Positions 13,001-24,099 of a stretch of DNA of 64,000 bases are shown one piece after another (the first letter of the stretch is position 1; every line of letters begins with the position of its first letter). The stretch is from Echinarachnius parma (taxonomy: Eukaryota; Echinodermata; Echinoidea; Clypeasteroida; Echinarachniidae), in contig JBAMJV010010045.1 in assembly GCA_037951105.1 (NCBI GenBank), positions 1 to 64,000 of the forward strand. The letters are read 5' to 3'. The position numbers and the translations under genes are program-made. The notes below the pieces were generated by a model, which did not search any database, had not been told where the DNA came from, and was given only the letters and a program-made list of their open reading frames with translations.

Positions 13001-15462
13001 AACCCTGCAATTGTGATGAAGTCAGTGGCGTATCCTTGGGGGGTGGGGGGGGGAGGGGCACAAGGGGGGCACGGGCATGCGCCTAAAAAAAAACAATAAC
13101 AAACATAAAGGGACCAATTTTTTTTTGGGGGGGGGGGTTACAAAGGGGGCGGCATGTGCCTCCCATCATTTTTTAAATAAAACAATCAAATGCCCCCCCC
13201 CCCCCACCCTCCAATCAGTCCGACCACCCCCAGTCACTGAATGAAGTACTCACTTTATTTTGTTTAATCATGTCTGCGCCATGTTTCAGCAAACAACCAA
13301 CTGTCTCTAGATGATCTCGCTCTACTGCCCAATGCAATGGTGTCATTTTCAGCTGTGCGATGGAAAATGGGAGAAATAGAAACAGATTAGATATTATACA
13401 GAAAATGTCCAGGCTTGCTAAATGGCAAGAACAGAAATTAAAATATTTAAATTTTGTGACTAACCACATAGTGTATCCATGGTACACATATCATAATTGT
13501 GCAGTTTTCATTTAAAGGTGCACAGGTCTGTAAAGTGTCCGATATTGCCCAAAATGACATTTGAGACTTCGATCCTGTACCAAAATCATTGTAAGATATG
13601 TCCGAATGATGTGTGATGTGAAAAAGAACACTGCTTTCCTGGTTAAAAAGGCAAAAATATGCGTCAGCTTTTACAACGAATTACTGTATGACGCTTTAAA
13701 TGAGGTTTATGATCGTTCATTAGTAATTTTTGTGGAGTTAGACACTTTACAGGCATCCCTTTAATTAGACTGAAATTATCTTCCCAATTATTTTTATGAA
13801 CTAATAATAATAGGTTTTATTTATATAGCTTACACAAAATTATACAATACTGTATGGTCCATTTATGACTGGAACACAAGGCTAGTTTTTGGACCAATTT
13901 TCTCAAGTAATCTTCATTACGTTTGAACATTGTCACTATTCACCTATTACCAAAAATATTTCCAAATCACAACTACGCTATCTCTTTGTTTAAATGTGTG
14001 CTGAAAACTAAACTCATTTGCTTACCTGGGGGTGTTGCATAAAACTTTGAGTTACGATCAATTGAAGTTTGGATTAAACGGAACTTTGCAATCGAAACGC
14101 AACTTTGTGCTAGCTAATGGATCAAATGCAAAGTTCAAACATAACTTGCACTTTTTATCAAACACAACTGTTCTAAATAAAACTAGATGTGTTTGATTTT
14201 GTGTTTGATAGCAACACCCATCTGGTTTCTTTTAAAAATTGTTTTAAAATTATTATTTGTTGGCATAAAATGTATAATAATACTTATTTATCAGGGGGAT
14301 TTCATGTTCTTGATGTAAAATTTATGAAGATTTAAAATACTTGCATTCTTGCTTTGGAATATATGTTTTATTCCAAGGCTACAATGGCTTTCCATAACAA
14401 TTCGGTCCAAACTTAGAGTTAAGTTCAACTTAGAATCTTTGTGAAACACCCCCCTGTATTAATTAACACTATGGGGATTGCAAAGTCTAGAAGGGAACAG
14501 GTTTCGATCTTTCCCTACCATGTCCTGTGCATCAATGTCTGCACAGTGGTTCAGCAGTAGATCAGCCACCAGTGGATGCCCCTCCTGGCAGGCCATGTGG
14601 AGAGGAGTCCTGTCAACCTTTGTCCTGGCATCTCGACTCACGCCAGCCCGAAGCAGCGCCTCGGCCGTGCTCACATGACCATGCTTGGCTGCCCAATGGA
14701 GGGGGGATAACCCCAGCTACGGAAAAAAAGGGAAACACATGATTGATAATTACTTACATTTTACAAATTTGATCTTTTAGATCTCATCTGATTTCAATTA
14801 GACAAAGAAAATGTGAGCTAGAATCAGCAGATATAATCTAGGGTTCAAGAATGACAAAGGATTTGAACTAATCTCCAATTCAAATTATACTATCAGTCTC
14901 TATCACACAATCCTGCTGGAATTTTGTTTCCCTAAACAATTTTCCCCCAAAACAAATCTTAGGTCATTAAAATCCATTCCCAAATCTAAAATACTAAATT
15001 GGGGTTATTTATAACAAAAGTTTGTAACATGCAAATATAATCTACACCATGAAACATTTTTATATAACATTTGTTATCATGCATTTCCATAATATGTATT
15101 CACGATGACTTCATGTAAACTGGTCTTCTAGAACATTTTTGTTGTTGATAAGAACAAAAGCTATGACGGGGGAAATTGACGGCCCCCCAATATAATTTGA
15201 CGAAAACAAAATAATAGGAAACATAAGGGGACATTATGTGTGCCCCCTCCCCCCCCCCCCCTTTTCTTCCTTCCCCCCCCCCCCCCCCCTCCCAATCTGG
15301 TCCGACCACGCTACGCCACTGATTGTGATCCTGCGGACATTCTCACCCAGTCTGTTGTGAATGGAGCTCCATTGGTCATGAGTACTCGTACTTCCTCATC
15401 GTTGCCTCCCTTTGCCGCTTCCAGCAGCTTCTTGCCTAAGTCTACGAGGGACATCACAGGAC
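4003..15462 (-). CDS. GABPB: GA-binding protein subunit beta (ankyrin-repeat partner of the ETS factor GABPA), 3' end missing
   Basis: Role (family knowledge): GABPB binds the ETS protein GABPA through ankyrin repeats and supplies nuclear import and activation functions. Exons read here, in gene order: 15347-15462 (ATG at 15454, 8 bases of 5' UTR), 14519-14716, 13254-13352, 12810-12885, 11615-11771, 10256-10348, 9401-9651, 4003-4215; all have AG/GT borders. Phases join cleanly (0,0,0,0,1,1,0) except for one extra base in exon 4. The N-terminus [17 protein letters not shown] and the ankyrin motifs [18 protein letters not shown] and [19 protein letters not shown] are near-diagnostic. Exon 6 carries the conserved [16 protein letters not shown] and exon 8 [11 protein letters not shown]. 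Exon 7 encodes a basic K/Q/S/T/A-rich insert ([13 protein letters not shown]) that I do not recognise from vertebrates. About 398 residues are covered; the C-terminal coiled coil was not found below 4003 and may lie outside the window. Confidence 0.9.
5852..6230. mobile_element. TTAA-bordered MITE (AGGGATCTAGTAAC family), copy 1
   Basis: The element is flanked by TTAA on both sides with inverted ends AGGGATCTGGTAACTTTGTT and the matching AATGTTACTAGATCTCT. TTAA target sites are the mark of piggyBac-type transposition. It lies in GABPB intron 7. Confidence 0.7.
6505..7315. mobile_element. Non-coding element ending in GGACGGACGG tract, copy 1
   Basis: It begins 'ccagaacgtcaatgacgtag' and 'cgctcatccgcc', continues through A/T-rich simple sequence (about 6650-6920), then 'aaaatcggttgaaaaataac', a (GGACG)n tract at 7203-7265 and the end 'gggccggatgagctaaaaa'. 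The ends CGCTCATCC and GGATGAGC are inverted. The same element recurs at 20174-21233. Confidence 0.75.
7718..8376. mobile_element. Long fold-back element with AAGCAATTGCTT repeats
   Basis: Ends 'gggccgtatgcataaaaaca' and 'tgtttttatacatacggccc' are inverted. Inside, the palindrome AAGCAATTGCTT and variants recur more than ten times on both arms, around a unique centre (about 7930-8220). Confidence 0.75.
8499..9022. mobile_element. Fold-back element with arms of about 150 bases or more
   Basis: 'cagggtggcccaaaaaaacg' at the left pairs with the G-tract end '...ggcccaccctg' at the right; within, 'gggcacttcccaaaatatag', 'tgtccatcggctagggtatc' and 'gacaccatgtcagg' are each repeated in reverse complement. 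No coding capacity. Confidence 0.8.
9156..9297. mobile_element. Short fold-back MITE
   Basis: Arms 'gtgttgcataaagagttgtg' and 'cacaacttatatgcaacac' pair, with 'attgatcgcaagt' and 'acttgcgattaat' inside. Confidence 0.65.
10855..11008 (-). CDS. GABPB: GABPB candidate alternative exon 5e
   Basis: The last copy of the array, 154 bases, open, starting TTT AGA TAC AGT GGG AGT and ending at GTAAGG. It has Thr for Ala in the Ser-rich stretch (STATSSSV). Downstream of it the sequence is ordinary intron before exon 6. Confidence 0.5.
11045..11198 (-). CDS. GABPB: GABPB candidate alternative exon 5d
   Basis: A 154-base open copy starting TTT AGA TAT GGT GGG AGT after GATAG and ending at GTAAGA. It keeps Gly-Gly-Leu and has Val-Ala-Leu in place of Val-Thr-Leu. 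Confidence 0.5.
11235..11388 (-). CDS. GABPB: GABPB candidate alternative exon 5c
   Basis: A 154-base open copy, nearly or fully identical to the copy at 11425-11578, with the same acceptor and donor. The near identity points to very recent duplication or gene conversion. Confidence 0.5.
11425..11578 (-). CDS. GABPB: GABPB candidate alternative exon 5b
   Basis: This is a 154-base open copy of exon 5, entering in phase 0 after GATAG (start TTT AAA TAT GGT GGG AGT) and leaving in phase 1 at GTAAGA. It replaces the Gly-Gly-Leu and Val-Thr-Leu of the first copy with Gly-Asp-Leu and Leu-Thr-Leu. Expression is not shown by sequence alone; it could be an unused duplicate. Confidence 0.5.
12239..12508. 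mobile_element. MITE of the GTGACCGGCTATAGC family (GABPB intron 4)
   Basis: Left end 'gtgtccggctatagcaaaac' and right end 'ttgctaaagatggtcacata' are an inverted pair, with 'aaaggcctcatcac' and 'catgaattaccgacaagtgc' inside. Related copies lie at 42757-42960, 52488-52735 and 55947-56196, and a partial end at 11948-11975. Confidence 0.7.
13020..13245. mobile_element. Element with poly-G/poly-C ends beside GABPB exon 3
   Basis: It starts 'gtcagtggcgtatccttggg' with a G-tract and ends in a C-tract followed by 'cagtccgaccacccccagtc'. The AGTGGCGTA...GTCACTG ends are inverted. It ends about ten bases from the exon 3 donor (13253). Similar ends occur at 1-26, 15240-15325 and 35655-35725. Confidence 0.6.
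14345..14456. mobile_element. Half of a GGGGTGTTTCAC-family MITE
   Basis: The right arm 'cttagagttaagttcaactt' to 'gaaacaccccc' matches 46205-46250. The left arm is missing; a separate hairpin ('gggtgttgcataaaactttg' ... 'gatagcaacaccc', 14030-14220) lies just upstream. Confidence 0.55.
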
Positions 15463-15672
15463 CTGCAAGTATCAACAAGTAGGGAATATCTTAGCAAGTC
15501 AAAATCAAAGTGATCACTTTGAGTTTGACTTAGATGACTGGGTGACCTACTGTAGCTATATACAGTAGCCTTTATTAAGGCTATAGGCTATACATCGGCA
15601 CCCGTCCCTAATATTTCTGAGTTTTAAACTAAAAAATAAAAACAAATTATAAAACTTTACTCAAGTCACACA

Positions 15673-16064
15673 TTACAGGGATCTAGTAACTTTGTTAACA
15701 TGTGCAAAAAGTGATGAGTGGTTGATACAATTGTTGTTATCTGCTATGTCCACTGGGTGCTGTGTGAAAATTTCAAGTTAAATGGACGTTATATGGCCGA
15801 GTAATGAGCAAAAATGCACACTAACTCATTGCACTCACTTTGTACACGTTTTTTGCGGTCCAGTGGATAATTTAACATTTGAACACTTCAATCGTAAATA
15901 ATTTTTTAACCAAAGGGAAATTTGAAAAACCAAAACCTGTCCCATGCTTTTAGTACTTCTGGTTTTATTGTTAATACGAATTCACCAAGGTATACGGGAA
16001 CCGCTAGAACAATTGGATTTTGAGGATTTGTACAATGTTACTATTTAAGACTAAGTCCCTTTAA
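15673..16064. mobile_element. AGGGATCTAGTAAC-family MITE, copy 2
   Basis: It matches 5852-6230 and 36116-36504 over its length, with ends CAGGGATCTAGTAACTTTGT and 'aagtccctttaa'. It lies just upstream of the first GABPB coding exon. Confidence 0.7.
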
Positions 16065-16554
16065 GAAAATAAATTCTGAGGCGATGATCAGATTTGCGAT
16101 ATCGTTTTCGGATATGGTCTTCGGACGGCTATCATTAATTATTATTATTCAAACATAATCATGTAAATCACTGCGGGAATAGCGCTATATGAATAACCGC
16201 TATTATTATTATGCACTCTTTATTTTATTCATCACGATTCATGATGGAGAACGGAATGAGTCCCATTTTGACATTTTTGGGGGGCCTAAATTTAGTAAAT
16301 TAATAAATTAAGCCCTAAACTTAGTATTATAGTAAAAGTAAAAGTAAAACTAAATAGTAAATTATCCTTGTTTTTGTGGGGACTTTTTTGCATGAAAATG
16401 TCCCCCAAAATAACTCAAATGGGACTCAATATCCGTTCTCCTGAACTAGTAATGAGTAATGTCTAATCATGATCATCATCACATCAATCATGCCTCATTC
16501 AATCAGTGCAGTCCAAGCTGGAATTGAACCCTATAAACGGGATCGGCAGGATCG

Positions 16555-16935
16555 GAGCGGCGGCCGGGCCGGGCCAGGCCCGGCGGCGCGGCCAGCGTCT
16601 GTGGCCTGGCTTCATCATTTTGATCCCGCCGCCTTTTGTTTACGGAAGTGAAGTCTTTGGCGCGGTGCGCGTGCAGAATTATAACACAGGAAGCACTTGA
16701 CAGAGGCCCTGCACCGGAAGCAAAAGCTATCGCTCGCTTCGCTGTTTTCGGCATAAAAAATGCTTAAAATGCTACTTACACGAACTAGAAATCCAAGTTC
16801 TGCAGGGAGATCACGCAAATTATGTTCTTTATTCGGACCTTTATAGTCAATATTTATAAAAGTGTAATTTAATGTCGAAATTTGACTCTGGCAGCCTTGC
16901 ACGAAATGTTTCCGGTGCACCGAAAATAGTTCCGT
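16555..16935 (-). promoter_or_regulatory. GC-rich block with clustered ETS motifs upstream of GABPB (candidate promoter)
   Basis: A CpG/GC-rich stretch (about 16555-16600) lies roughly 1.1 kb upstream of the first coding exon of GABPB, whose exon begins with an acceptor and 8 bases of UTR, so a non-coding first exon is expected upstream. Four GGAA cores in ETS context occur close by: ACGGAAGTG at 16642-16650, CAGGAAGC at 16687-16694, ACCGGAAGC at 16713-16721, and CACCGGAAA (minus strand) around 16909-16917. ACGGAAGTG matches the GABP consensus well. The transcription start and the donor of the first exon were not determined. Confidence 0.45.
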
Positions 16936-18887
16936 CTTTAAGGTCACTTCACACAGTTTGATAATAAAATATTATTTCGAGATTTATTAAGAACCCTTTG
17001 ATTTTGTCAATAATTATTCAAGATATAAAATACTTCCTAATTATACTGTTCAATACCCCTATAATTCAACGAAGAGAAATATTACATAAAATCTACCCAT
17101 ACTATGAAGATTTATTTTTCTTTTTGGAGAACGTTTATCACTTCACAGTATGTGATTAGTTTTCAGACGTTTTTTGTATATAATGTTCATAAAAATAATG
17201 AAATTATCTCATATTGGAATAATTTATTTGAAAAATTGAAATGATACATATTATAAAATATTTTGTAGTTGTTTAAATATTAATACAATATTATTGATAC
17301 TTATAATTTTACATTGACGGGAAAACATAAAACAAAACATATAGACCTAGACTAGACCTAGTAGACATAATACCAGTCTCAGAATCAAAGGGGAGGGGGG
17401 CGGGGCAGAAGTATACTTTACAAGTTTACATTGACAACATTTTGGCCGAGTTTCCTCTCTAGTCTTTATTAGTGTATGTGTGGGGAGTCAATAATTGGTT
17501 GCAGTGTAATCGTAAGAAATATTTGAGAATTGGTAGATATGCCCATTCGGTATAGAAGGAAATACTTGCGAGCATTTTGAATGGTATCGATCTATTATTG
17601 GTTTGAAAATGCTCCACAAGTTGATGAAAATGTTCATGATAAAATTGTAAAAGATACTCCTATAATAATGCAACTGTGATCAGCGCTGTGCGTAGCACGG
17701 CGCCTGGTTTAGGTTAATAATAATGTTGCAAACAGTTACACGACGAAAAGAAATGGAATGAAATTCTTGATGATCATAGAATACTGATCGATATGGTCAC
17801 TAATTTATCATCTTAATAATTTTAGAGTGCATTGGTAGGCCTACTATTGAAACGCAAATTCGGTCATCATGTATTATACTATATGATTCCATAATGCCAT
17901 TGGTACGATTTTTTTTTTTTTTTAATCCTCAAATTGTTTTTTTATTGTTCTCACTGTCTCCAGCCTAGCGTAACTCGATGGCAAAGTTTGAAGATAAGGA
18001 CAAATTTCTATAGACACATAACTTAAATACAGTTTGGAGCGTGTAATGATAACATTGATGGCCAAAGTATTAATTGTTGTGTACTGGTGTAGATTCCAAA
18101 AGCAGCAACTAAACTTCGCTGCTTCAGTAATTTATGAATATACAAAATTGAATATAAGCTGCAGGTGCCCATTTTAAGAAATGGTCTTTTTCAATTGACG
18201 ACATGTAGACCCCTTTTGTAGGTCATAACTGTTTTATTTATGCAAATTGATGTGCAAATAAGAATTTAATCGATTTGCTCTTTTGTGTTGTAATTTATAA
18301 TACTGTCACGCACTTTTATGATGTTTTAGTAATGTCTCTTTTTACTGTTATTATAATTGTAGACAATATCTAAAATCATTTAAAAACATTTCCTTGTAGG
18401 CATGATCACATGCATGCCTACACAATTATAAATAATAATTATTAATGTATACATTATATTAATAATTTGTTAAAATTAAAAAGTGTATGAAATGATTGTT
18501 TAGAAGTTTGTATATGACTTGCCATTGATTTATTTATTTGTATAATGACATTTTGTATTGTAGGTATTCATTTGTATTACCTGCCACAGTGGACCTGGTG
18601 TGAATATTATTTATTCTATAGAATAAAGAAATGATTTAAACAAAATGTACCTTGTATAATAATAATCGGTATTTGTTTTATCCTCATGTCATTTTGCCAA
18701 TATTTTTTTTAACTTTATCACCAAGGGGGGGGGGGGGGGGGCTCCTGGGTCCCAGCCACCCAGCCAATCCCCCCTCCTCTCCCCCCCCCCCCCCCCCCCC
18801 CCCCGCACCGGCTGTACGTAATGGATGTAAGAAGGGTTAGTTAGTTATGTGTTGTCTGAAATATGTGTGTCACAGGATATCATTCAG

Positions 18888-19010
18888 AACACACACACAC
18901 ACACACACGCACGCACACACACTTGTGACACAAGCACACACACACACATACCTACGCACAACACACACACACACACACACGCACACACGCACACCCCTGC
19001 ACAACACACA
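18888..19010. repeat. CA microsatellite
   Basis: Interrupted (CA)n tract; open frames across it are low-complexity artefacts. Confidence 0.95.
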
Positions 19011-19864
19011 TGATATCTATGCAGCGTTCTGCCGTTCAGGAACTCATAGGCAGAAAAAGAAGAAAAATTAAGTATGATCATATATTTTGCATTGTGTACA
19101 CCCAAACATACACAATATAAACACTGAAGCATACACCTTATGAACACTGAAGCATAATAATAATAATAATATTATTAACACGAGCTCAAAGACATACACC
19201 ATTTACACAAATCACAAATGTTCCCTTATGTTTTCTTTTTTTCCCAAAAATTATTGGGGGGGGGGGGGGGCACAGGGCCCCCATGGCCCCCTCCCCCCCC
19301 CCCCCCCCCAGGAGCTATGGCACTGCCCCATACTAACACCTCAAACATACACCATATCGACACTTTAAAACATTTGGTATTGATACTTTCTAGGACTACT
19401 AGTCTGTTTCTGCAGACCCATAAATGTTTGTTCGCAGTTCTTTTGATTATAAAGTTTCAATAAAAACTGTTTTGGGCGACACATATTTGAAATTTCTAAT
19501 GTAGCTGGTGGAATGGATTTAACTACAATTTATCTTTCTTATATATCAAATTATTATATTTGTGTGCTGGTTTCTTTATATAATAGTCATTCCAAACATA
19601 CAGTAACACAAACACAGAGCCCATTCTAGAGTCGCGGCTAATGAAATAAATAGATATACATTACAGCAAATGTTGTATGTTAGATATTCATGATTTATGG
19701 TTTCGGAAAGTACAAAAATGGTACATGAATTTCCATAACTCTATAGTACTGCATACAAAATAGGCAATTAATAAGCAGAATTAATTCAAATTAATATTTA
19801 CAAGGGGGGCACATTATTATCATTAGGGGGTACATAAATGGAATAACTACCTACTTTTATATTG

Positions 19865-19955
19865 TGAGTGTGTGTGTGTGTGTGTGTGCATAAATGCATG
19901 CCTGCAGCTGTCTGTGTGTACATGCGTGTGTGTGCATAGGTGCATGTGTGCGCAA

Positions 19956-19990
<35 letters not shown>

Positions 19991-19992
19991 CA
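19865..19992. repeat. GT/GTAT microsatellite
   Basis: Interrupted (TG)n tract ending in TATG repeats. Confidence 0.95.
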
Positions 19993-20173
19993 TTTATTTG
20001 AGTGTATATGTATGGAGAAGGTGCTTTCACGTCTCTCAAAATAAACAAATCCCAGATAATGAACTTTCTTTTAGAAAAGAACATTATTATGTGATATTTT
20101 TCAGGGCACTCCTGTAAATGGTATAAAATTTGTTGATTTGAATGTCAAATTATGAAAAATGTATATAAAAATA

Positions 20174-20480
20174 TAACCAGAACGTCAATGACGTAGCGCT
20201 CATCCGGCATCTCGCAACATCAAATATCGCAAATTTCATGTGGTACACTTTTCAACTGGTCAAAAAATAAAAATGTGATGCCCTGGAAGGGACATAAAAA
20301 TTAATTTAAAAAAAATTAGAGTGAAAAAAATATAAATTTGACGCCCCAGAAGGGACATGGGAAAAAAAAAATTTAAAAAAATAAATAAATAAATAAATTT
20401 TAAAAAAATAAATAAATAAATTTAAAATAAATAAATAAATAAATAAATAAATAAAAAAATAAAAAATAAAAAATAAATAA

Positions 20481-20517
<37 letters not shown>

Positions 20518-21233
20518 AAAATTACCATAATTAATTAATGGAGAAAAATTTCAAAATTCTGTGTAGAAGTTTAGTGTACCAAAGTTAGCTCTACCAGATA
20601 AAGCAAACCAAATCAAAATCGGTCAAGAAATGAAGGAGAAGAAGCATTTTTTGTGATTTTTGGAATAAATTTGCATAAATTACCATAATTAATTAATGGA
20701 GAAAAATTTCAAAATTCTGTGTGGAAGTTTAGTGTACCAAAGTTAGCTCTACCAGATAAAGCAAACCAAATCAAAATCGGTCGAGAAATGAAGGAGAAGA
20801 AGCATTTTTTGTGATTTTTGGAATAAATTTGCATAAATTACCATAATTAATTAATGGAGAAAAATTTCAAAATTCTGTGTGGAAGTTTAGTGTACCAAAG
20901 TTAGCTCTACCAGATAAAGCAAACCAAATCAAAATCGGTCAAGAAATGAAGGAGAAGAAGCATTTTTTGTGATTTCGAATAAATTTGCATAAATTAGCAT
21001 ATATAATGAATTTCACGATTCTGTGTAGAAGTTTTAAATCCCCCTCCTAGCCCTATCTTATGAAACAATCAGAATCAAAATCGGTTGAAAAATAACGAAG
21101 AAGAAGCATTTTGAAAACTGTGGACGGACGGAAGGACGGACGGAAGGACGGACGGAAGGACGGACGGACGGACGACGGACGCCACGCCATGGCATAAGCT
21201 CATCGGGCCCTTCGGGCCGGATGAGCTAAAAAC
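20174..21233. mobile_element. Non-coding element ending in GGACGGAAGG tract, copy 2, with internal triplication
   Basis: Same element as 6505-7315. Here a block of about 153 bases ('aaattaccataattaattaa' to 'ggaataaatttgcat') is present about three times (20521, 20676, 20836), against once in copy 1. Confidence 0.8.
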
Positions 21234-21918
21234 TATTTTTAAAATATGCCTATGTAATGGTATGGCATAAATACTGTATATGCCAGTTTATATATAAATG
21301 TACATCCCATTTACATTGTATAATATTACGAGACATAAAATATGATTTAGTAAAAGACACTTTTAGCACTGTTTATATAACACTGATTACTCTTACTCTA
21401 TTCTGGTTATCAAACTGAATGACTTAATATAAGATATATATTATGTTTGCACCTTATGAAAGGATAGAAAATATATTTTATTACCATTCTATCATAAAGA
21501 AATACAAATCTTGCTATCATTATTCACGGAGGCCTAAATTACATTGGCAACATTTATTTTTATTGCACTCATATCAGACATATCATATCAAGCATATTTT
21601 CAAGTCTAAACATTTAGACAAATACAATTTTTATAATCACAGAAGACCCAAAACAGATATGCTTACATGAGAGTAATGATATATGGAGTGGACCCTGTCT
21701 GTTCAATTCTCTATTGTATTTCACCATCGCAAAGGAAACAGAAGGTACACAATTATTATAATTCCTCATAGTGGTACTTGATTGACATATTTTGTTTTCA
21801 AAGGTTTTACAAATTTTGTTTGTATTTATTGGGCTTTTTAAACAATCTCATAAATGGGAAATTGGAAATTATACATGTATATTGTAAAATGACATTCAAA
21901 GATGCATTGTAAACAGAA

Positions 21919-22101
21919 ATATATTAAACAAATATACCATGCACTGAGAGCCTCTAGTTGAAATTATGGATTCCGAGGTGACAGGAAAAGCACTATGTTC
22001 TGAGGGTCGTAGACCCGAAGAACATAGTGCTTTTTCTGTCACCGAGGAATCCATAATTTCACTAGTGGCTCGAAATAGTGCATGATATATTTGTTTTATA
22101 T
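21919..22101. mobile_element. Fold-back element with a near-perfect 25-bp inner hairpin
   Basis: Inner arms at 21977-22001 and 22019-22043 ('ggtgacaggaaaagcacta' and its complement) flank a small loop with GGGTC/GACCC pairing; outer arms include 'gattccgagg'/'cgaggaatcc' and 'accatgcactgag'/'gtgcatgatatat'. Confidence 0.75.
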
Positions 22102-22702
22102 CCTTCGCATAATCATAATCATCGCAAAAACAAATGATTTCAATTCAATTAAAGAAAAACTAAACATTGATCATGGAACCATCACTGCACTGACTATGTT
22201 ATGTTTGTGACACTGACCCCCTTTGCGCAATAGTCCGAGCGCAGAGCGCGTATTGCGCTCTTTCCATTCATGGTTACGCGCCTTAACAACTAATGCGCAC
22301 CCAAATGCAAAACGCGCGCATCAAAGTGAATAATTAACCTGGTTTACATACTACACACGTGTAATTGTATGGAGAAAATACATTACACATACAGCTAGTG
22401 CAGTGCACACCGCGGCCGATTGTTAAATGACGAATTAGTGTCACGACCACAGAAGGACAACGATGCACAATGTGCACCATTGTCGTATTTTTTTAATTCG
22501 AATACCGCTACGTTATACATGAAATGCATCTCTAGAATATTCTTTGGAACAATTGATATTCACGGGTGAAAATATGCTGTATTTCTTTAAAAAAAAACTC
22601 TTTGAGAAATCTCGTCGAGCATCTTTCGCAAGCTAAAACAAGACCTCTGCTCGCAGGGAAGTTTTTTAACACGCATTTCTATGGGCTCAATATGATCACC
22701 CG

Positions 22703-22765
22703 GCGTCTATGACGTCATTCATGGAATAGCATTTACTATTCCATGAATGACGTCACGCATAGCAC
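22703..22765. repeat. Palindrome with two CRE-like TGACGTCA sites
   Basis: 'tgacgtcattcatggaatag' pairs with 'ctattccatgaatgacgtca' across a short loop. Confidence 0.8.
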
Positions 22766-23045
22766 ATTTTTCTCCATGGGCATTACTATGTTTGGTCACA
22801 TGATGCTATGTAGACCAATCACTGAACAGGATTTCATTCATGTAGGATATAATGAAACATAATAGAACAAGTACAGTATATATTTTGGGGGTAGTACTAT
22901 ATTGCATATAAATGGGTTTATTCATCCCTTATGTACCAATACCTCCTATATAGAACTATAGTCTGGCCAACCTTATAACGTGGAGTGGACAATTTTAGTA
23001 ATGGTATATGAATATGGAACCATTCTTACTATTATCATATGTTTG

Positions 23046-23536
23046 GAAACATATTCATCATCATCAACTTCAGGTGGCGCTGTAAAGCGCTGCTGCGGTC
23101 TTCACGAGAGCACACCATGCAACTCTTTCACCTGCCATTTGTGTTGCACCTTACATGTCTTGTCCAGACACTTTCTTGATATCATCAGTCCAAGATATTG
23201 GTGGACGACCTCTACCCCGTTTTCCCTCGACTGCTCCTTGCAGTATTTGCTTCTCAACACCTTCAGATCTCCTAACAATGTGCCCAAAATAGTTTAGTTT
23301 TCTTTCCATGATTCCCCTTCTGATGGTCAAGTCTGTTCCAATCTTGCCCAGAACCCAAACATTTGTCTTTTTATCTTTCCATGACACCTGCAACAGCCTC
23401 CTGTAGCACCACATTTCAAAGGCATCAACTCTTTTTCTGTCATTCTTTGTCATGGCCCAGGACTCACTTCCGTAAGTTGCAATAGAGAAAGAAGTTGCTT
23501 GAAGCAAACGAACCTTCAGACTGAGAGATAGGCCTC
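23046..23536 (-). mobile_element. 3' end of a truncated non-LTR retrotransposon (reverse transcriptase C-terminus, RTE-like)
   Basis: The minus strand encodes the typical C-terminal region after the reverse transcriptase core: YGSESWAM, DAFEMWCYRRLLQVSW, RKLNYFGHIVRR, GKRGRGRPPISWTDDI. An in-frame TAA after GQDM interrupts it, and the frame then continues (AGERVAWCALVKTAA) to a TGA followed at once by a TGATGATGATGA tail. The 5' end is missing beyond about 23536. The short 3' UTR and trinucleotide tail suggest the RTE group, but the clade is a guess. It lies downstream of MyD88 in the same orientation. Confidence 0.8.
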
Positions 23537-23849
23537 GGCTTTATTCATATTCCTATTTATTAAAAAACAAACACTGTGTATTGACCAGTCCTCAATTACT
23601 GTTCTAATTCCTGTGTTAATTTATATGAGGCATATATGTTTTAAATTCTGATATTATTCAATGTAAGCCACAACCAATTTCTGACTCTAACTCACTCATT
23701 TTTAACTGTATACTATTGTCAAATTGTAAATCTCATACAAAATCCTTGGATATCCTGGTTTGAGTTGATTTTAGAAGAAAATAAACTGTTTGGCAAATTT
23801 CACAGATTAAGTTGGTTTTTAAACGAGAAATACTAGGAGCTTAAAAGTG

Positions 23850-24033
23850 TACAGTCAAACCTGTTTACACTACCACCCATCTATAGCAGCCATCATGCCT
23901 AAGTATAGTGGCCACCAAAAGTAATGAAAATGAGAAATACAATGATATTGAACTTGTCTATACTGGTCACCTGTCTATAGTGGCCACATTTCTTGTTTCC
24001 CTAATGTGGCCACTATAAACAGGTTTGACTGTA
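23850..24033. mobile_element. MITE with mariner-like ends next to the MyD88 terminal exon
   Basis: Ends TACAGTCAAACCTGTTTA and TAAACAGGTTTGACTGTA are perfect inverted repeats with TA at the borders; the interior 'tatagtggccac' recurs in inverted form. It lies 67 bases past the alternative MyD88 stop. A half copy is near 34840-34903. Confidence 0.8.
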
Positions 24034-24099
24034 ATTGTACCCTGACATATAAGACATTGTCAAAAGACAATGAAAGCATTTGTCTGCCCTTGTAGAGCC

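Larger units (their letters stand above)
16951..21905. other. Intergenic stretch without recognisable gene
   Basis: AT-rich sequence with microsatellites and repeats only: G/C tracts at 18726-18804 and 19256-19309, CA and GT runs, the GGAC element at 20174-21233. No exon-like segment was found on either strand. Confidence 0.7.

Noticed and set aside
14478-14742. Plus-strand open frames opposite GABPB exon 2
   Set aside because: Antisense shadow of the ankyrin-coding exon.
18847-19147. Open frames over the CA tract, and likewise over the GT tract at 19857-20117
   Set aside because: Low-complexity His-Thr or Cys-Val strings from microsatellites.
23102-23287. Small protein on the minus strand
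   Set aside because: It is another frame of the retrotransposon end.
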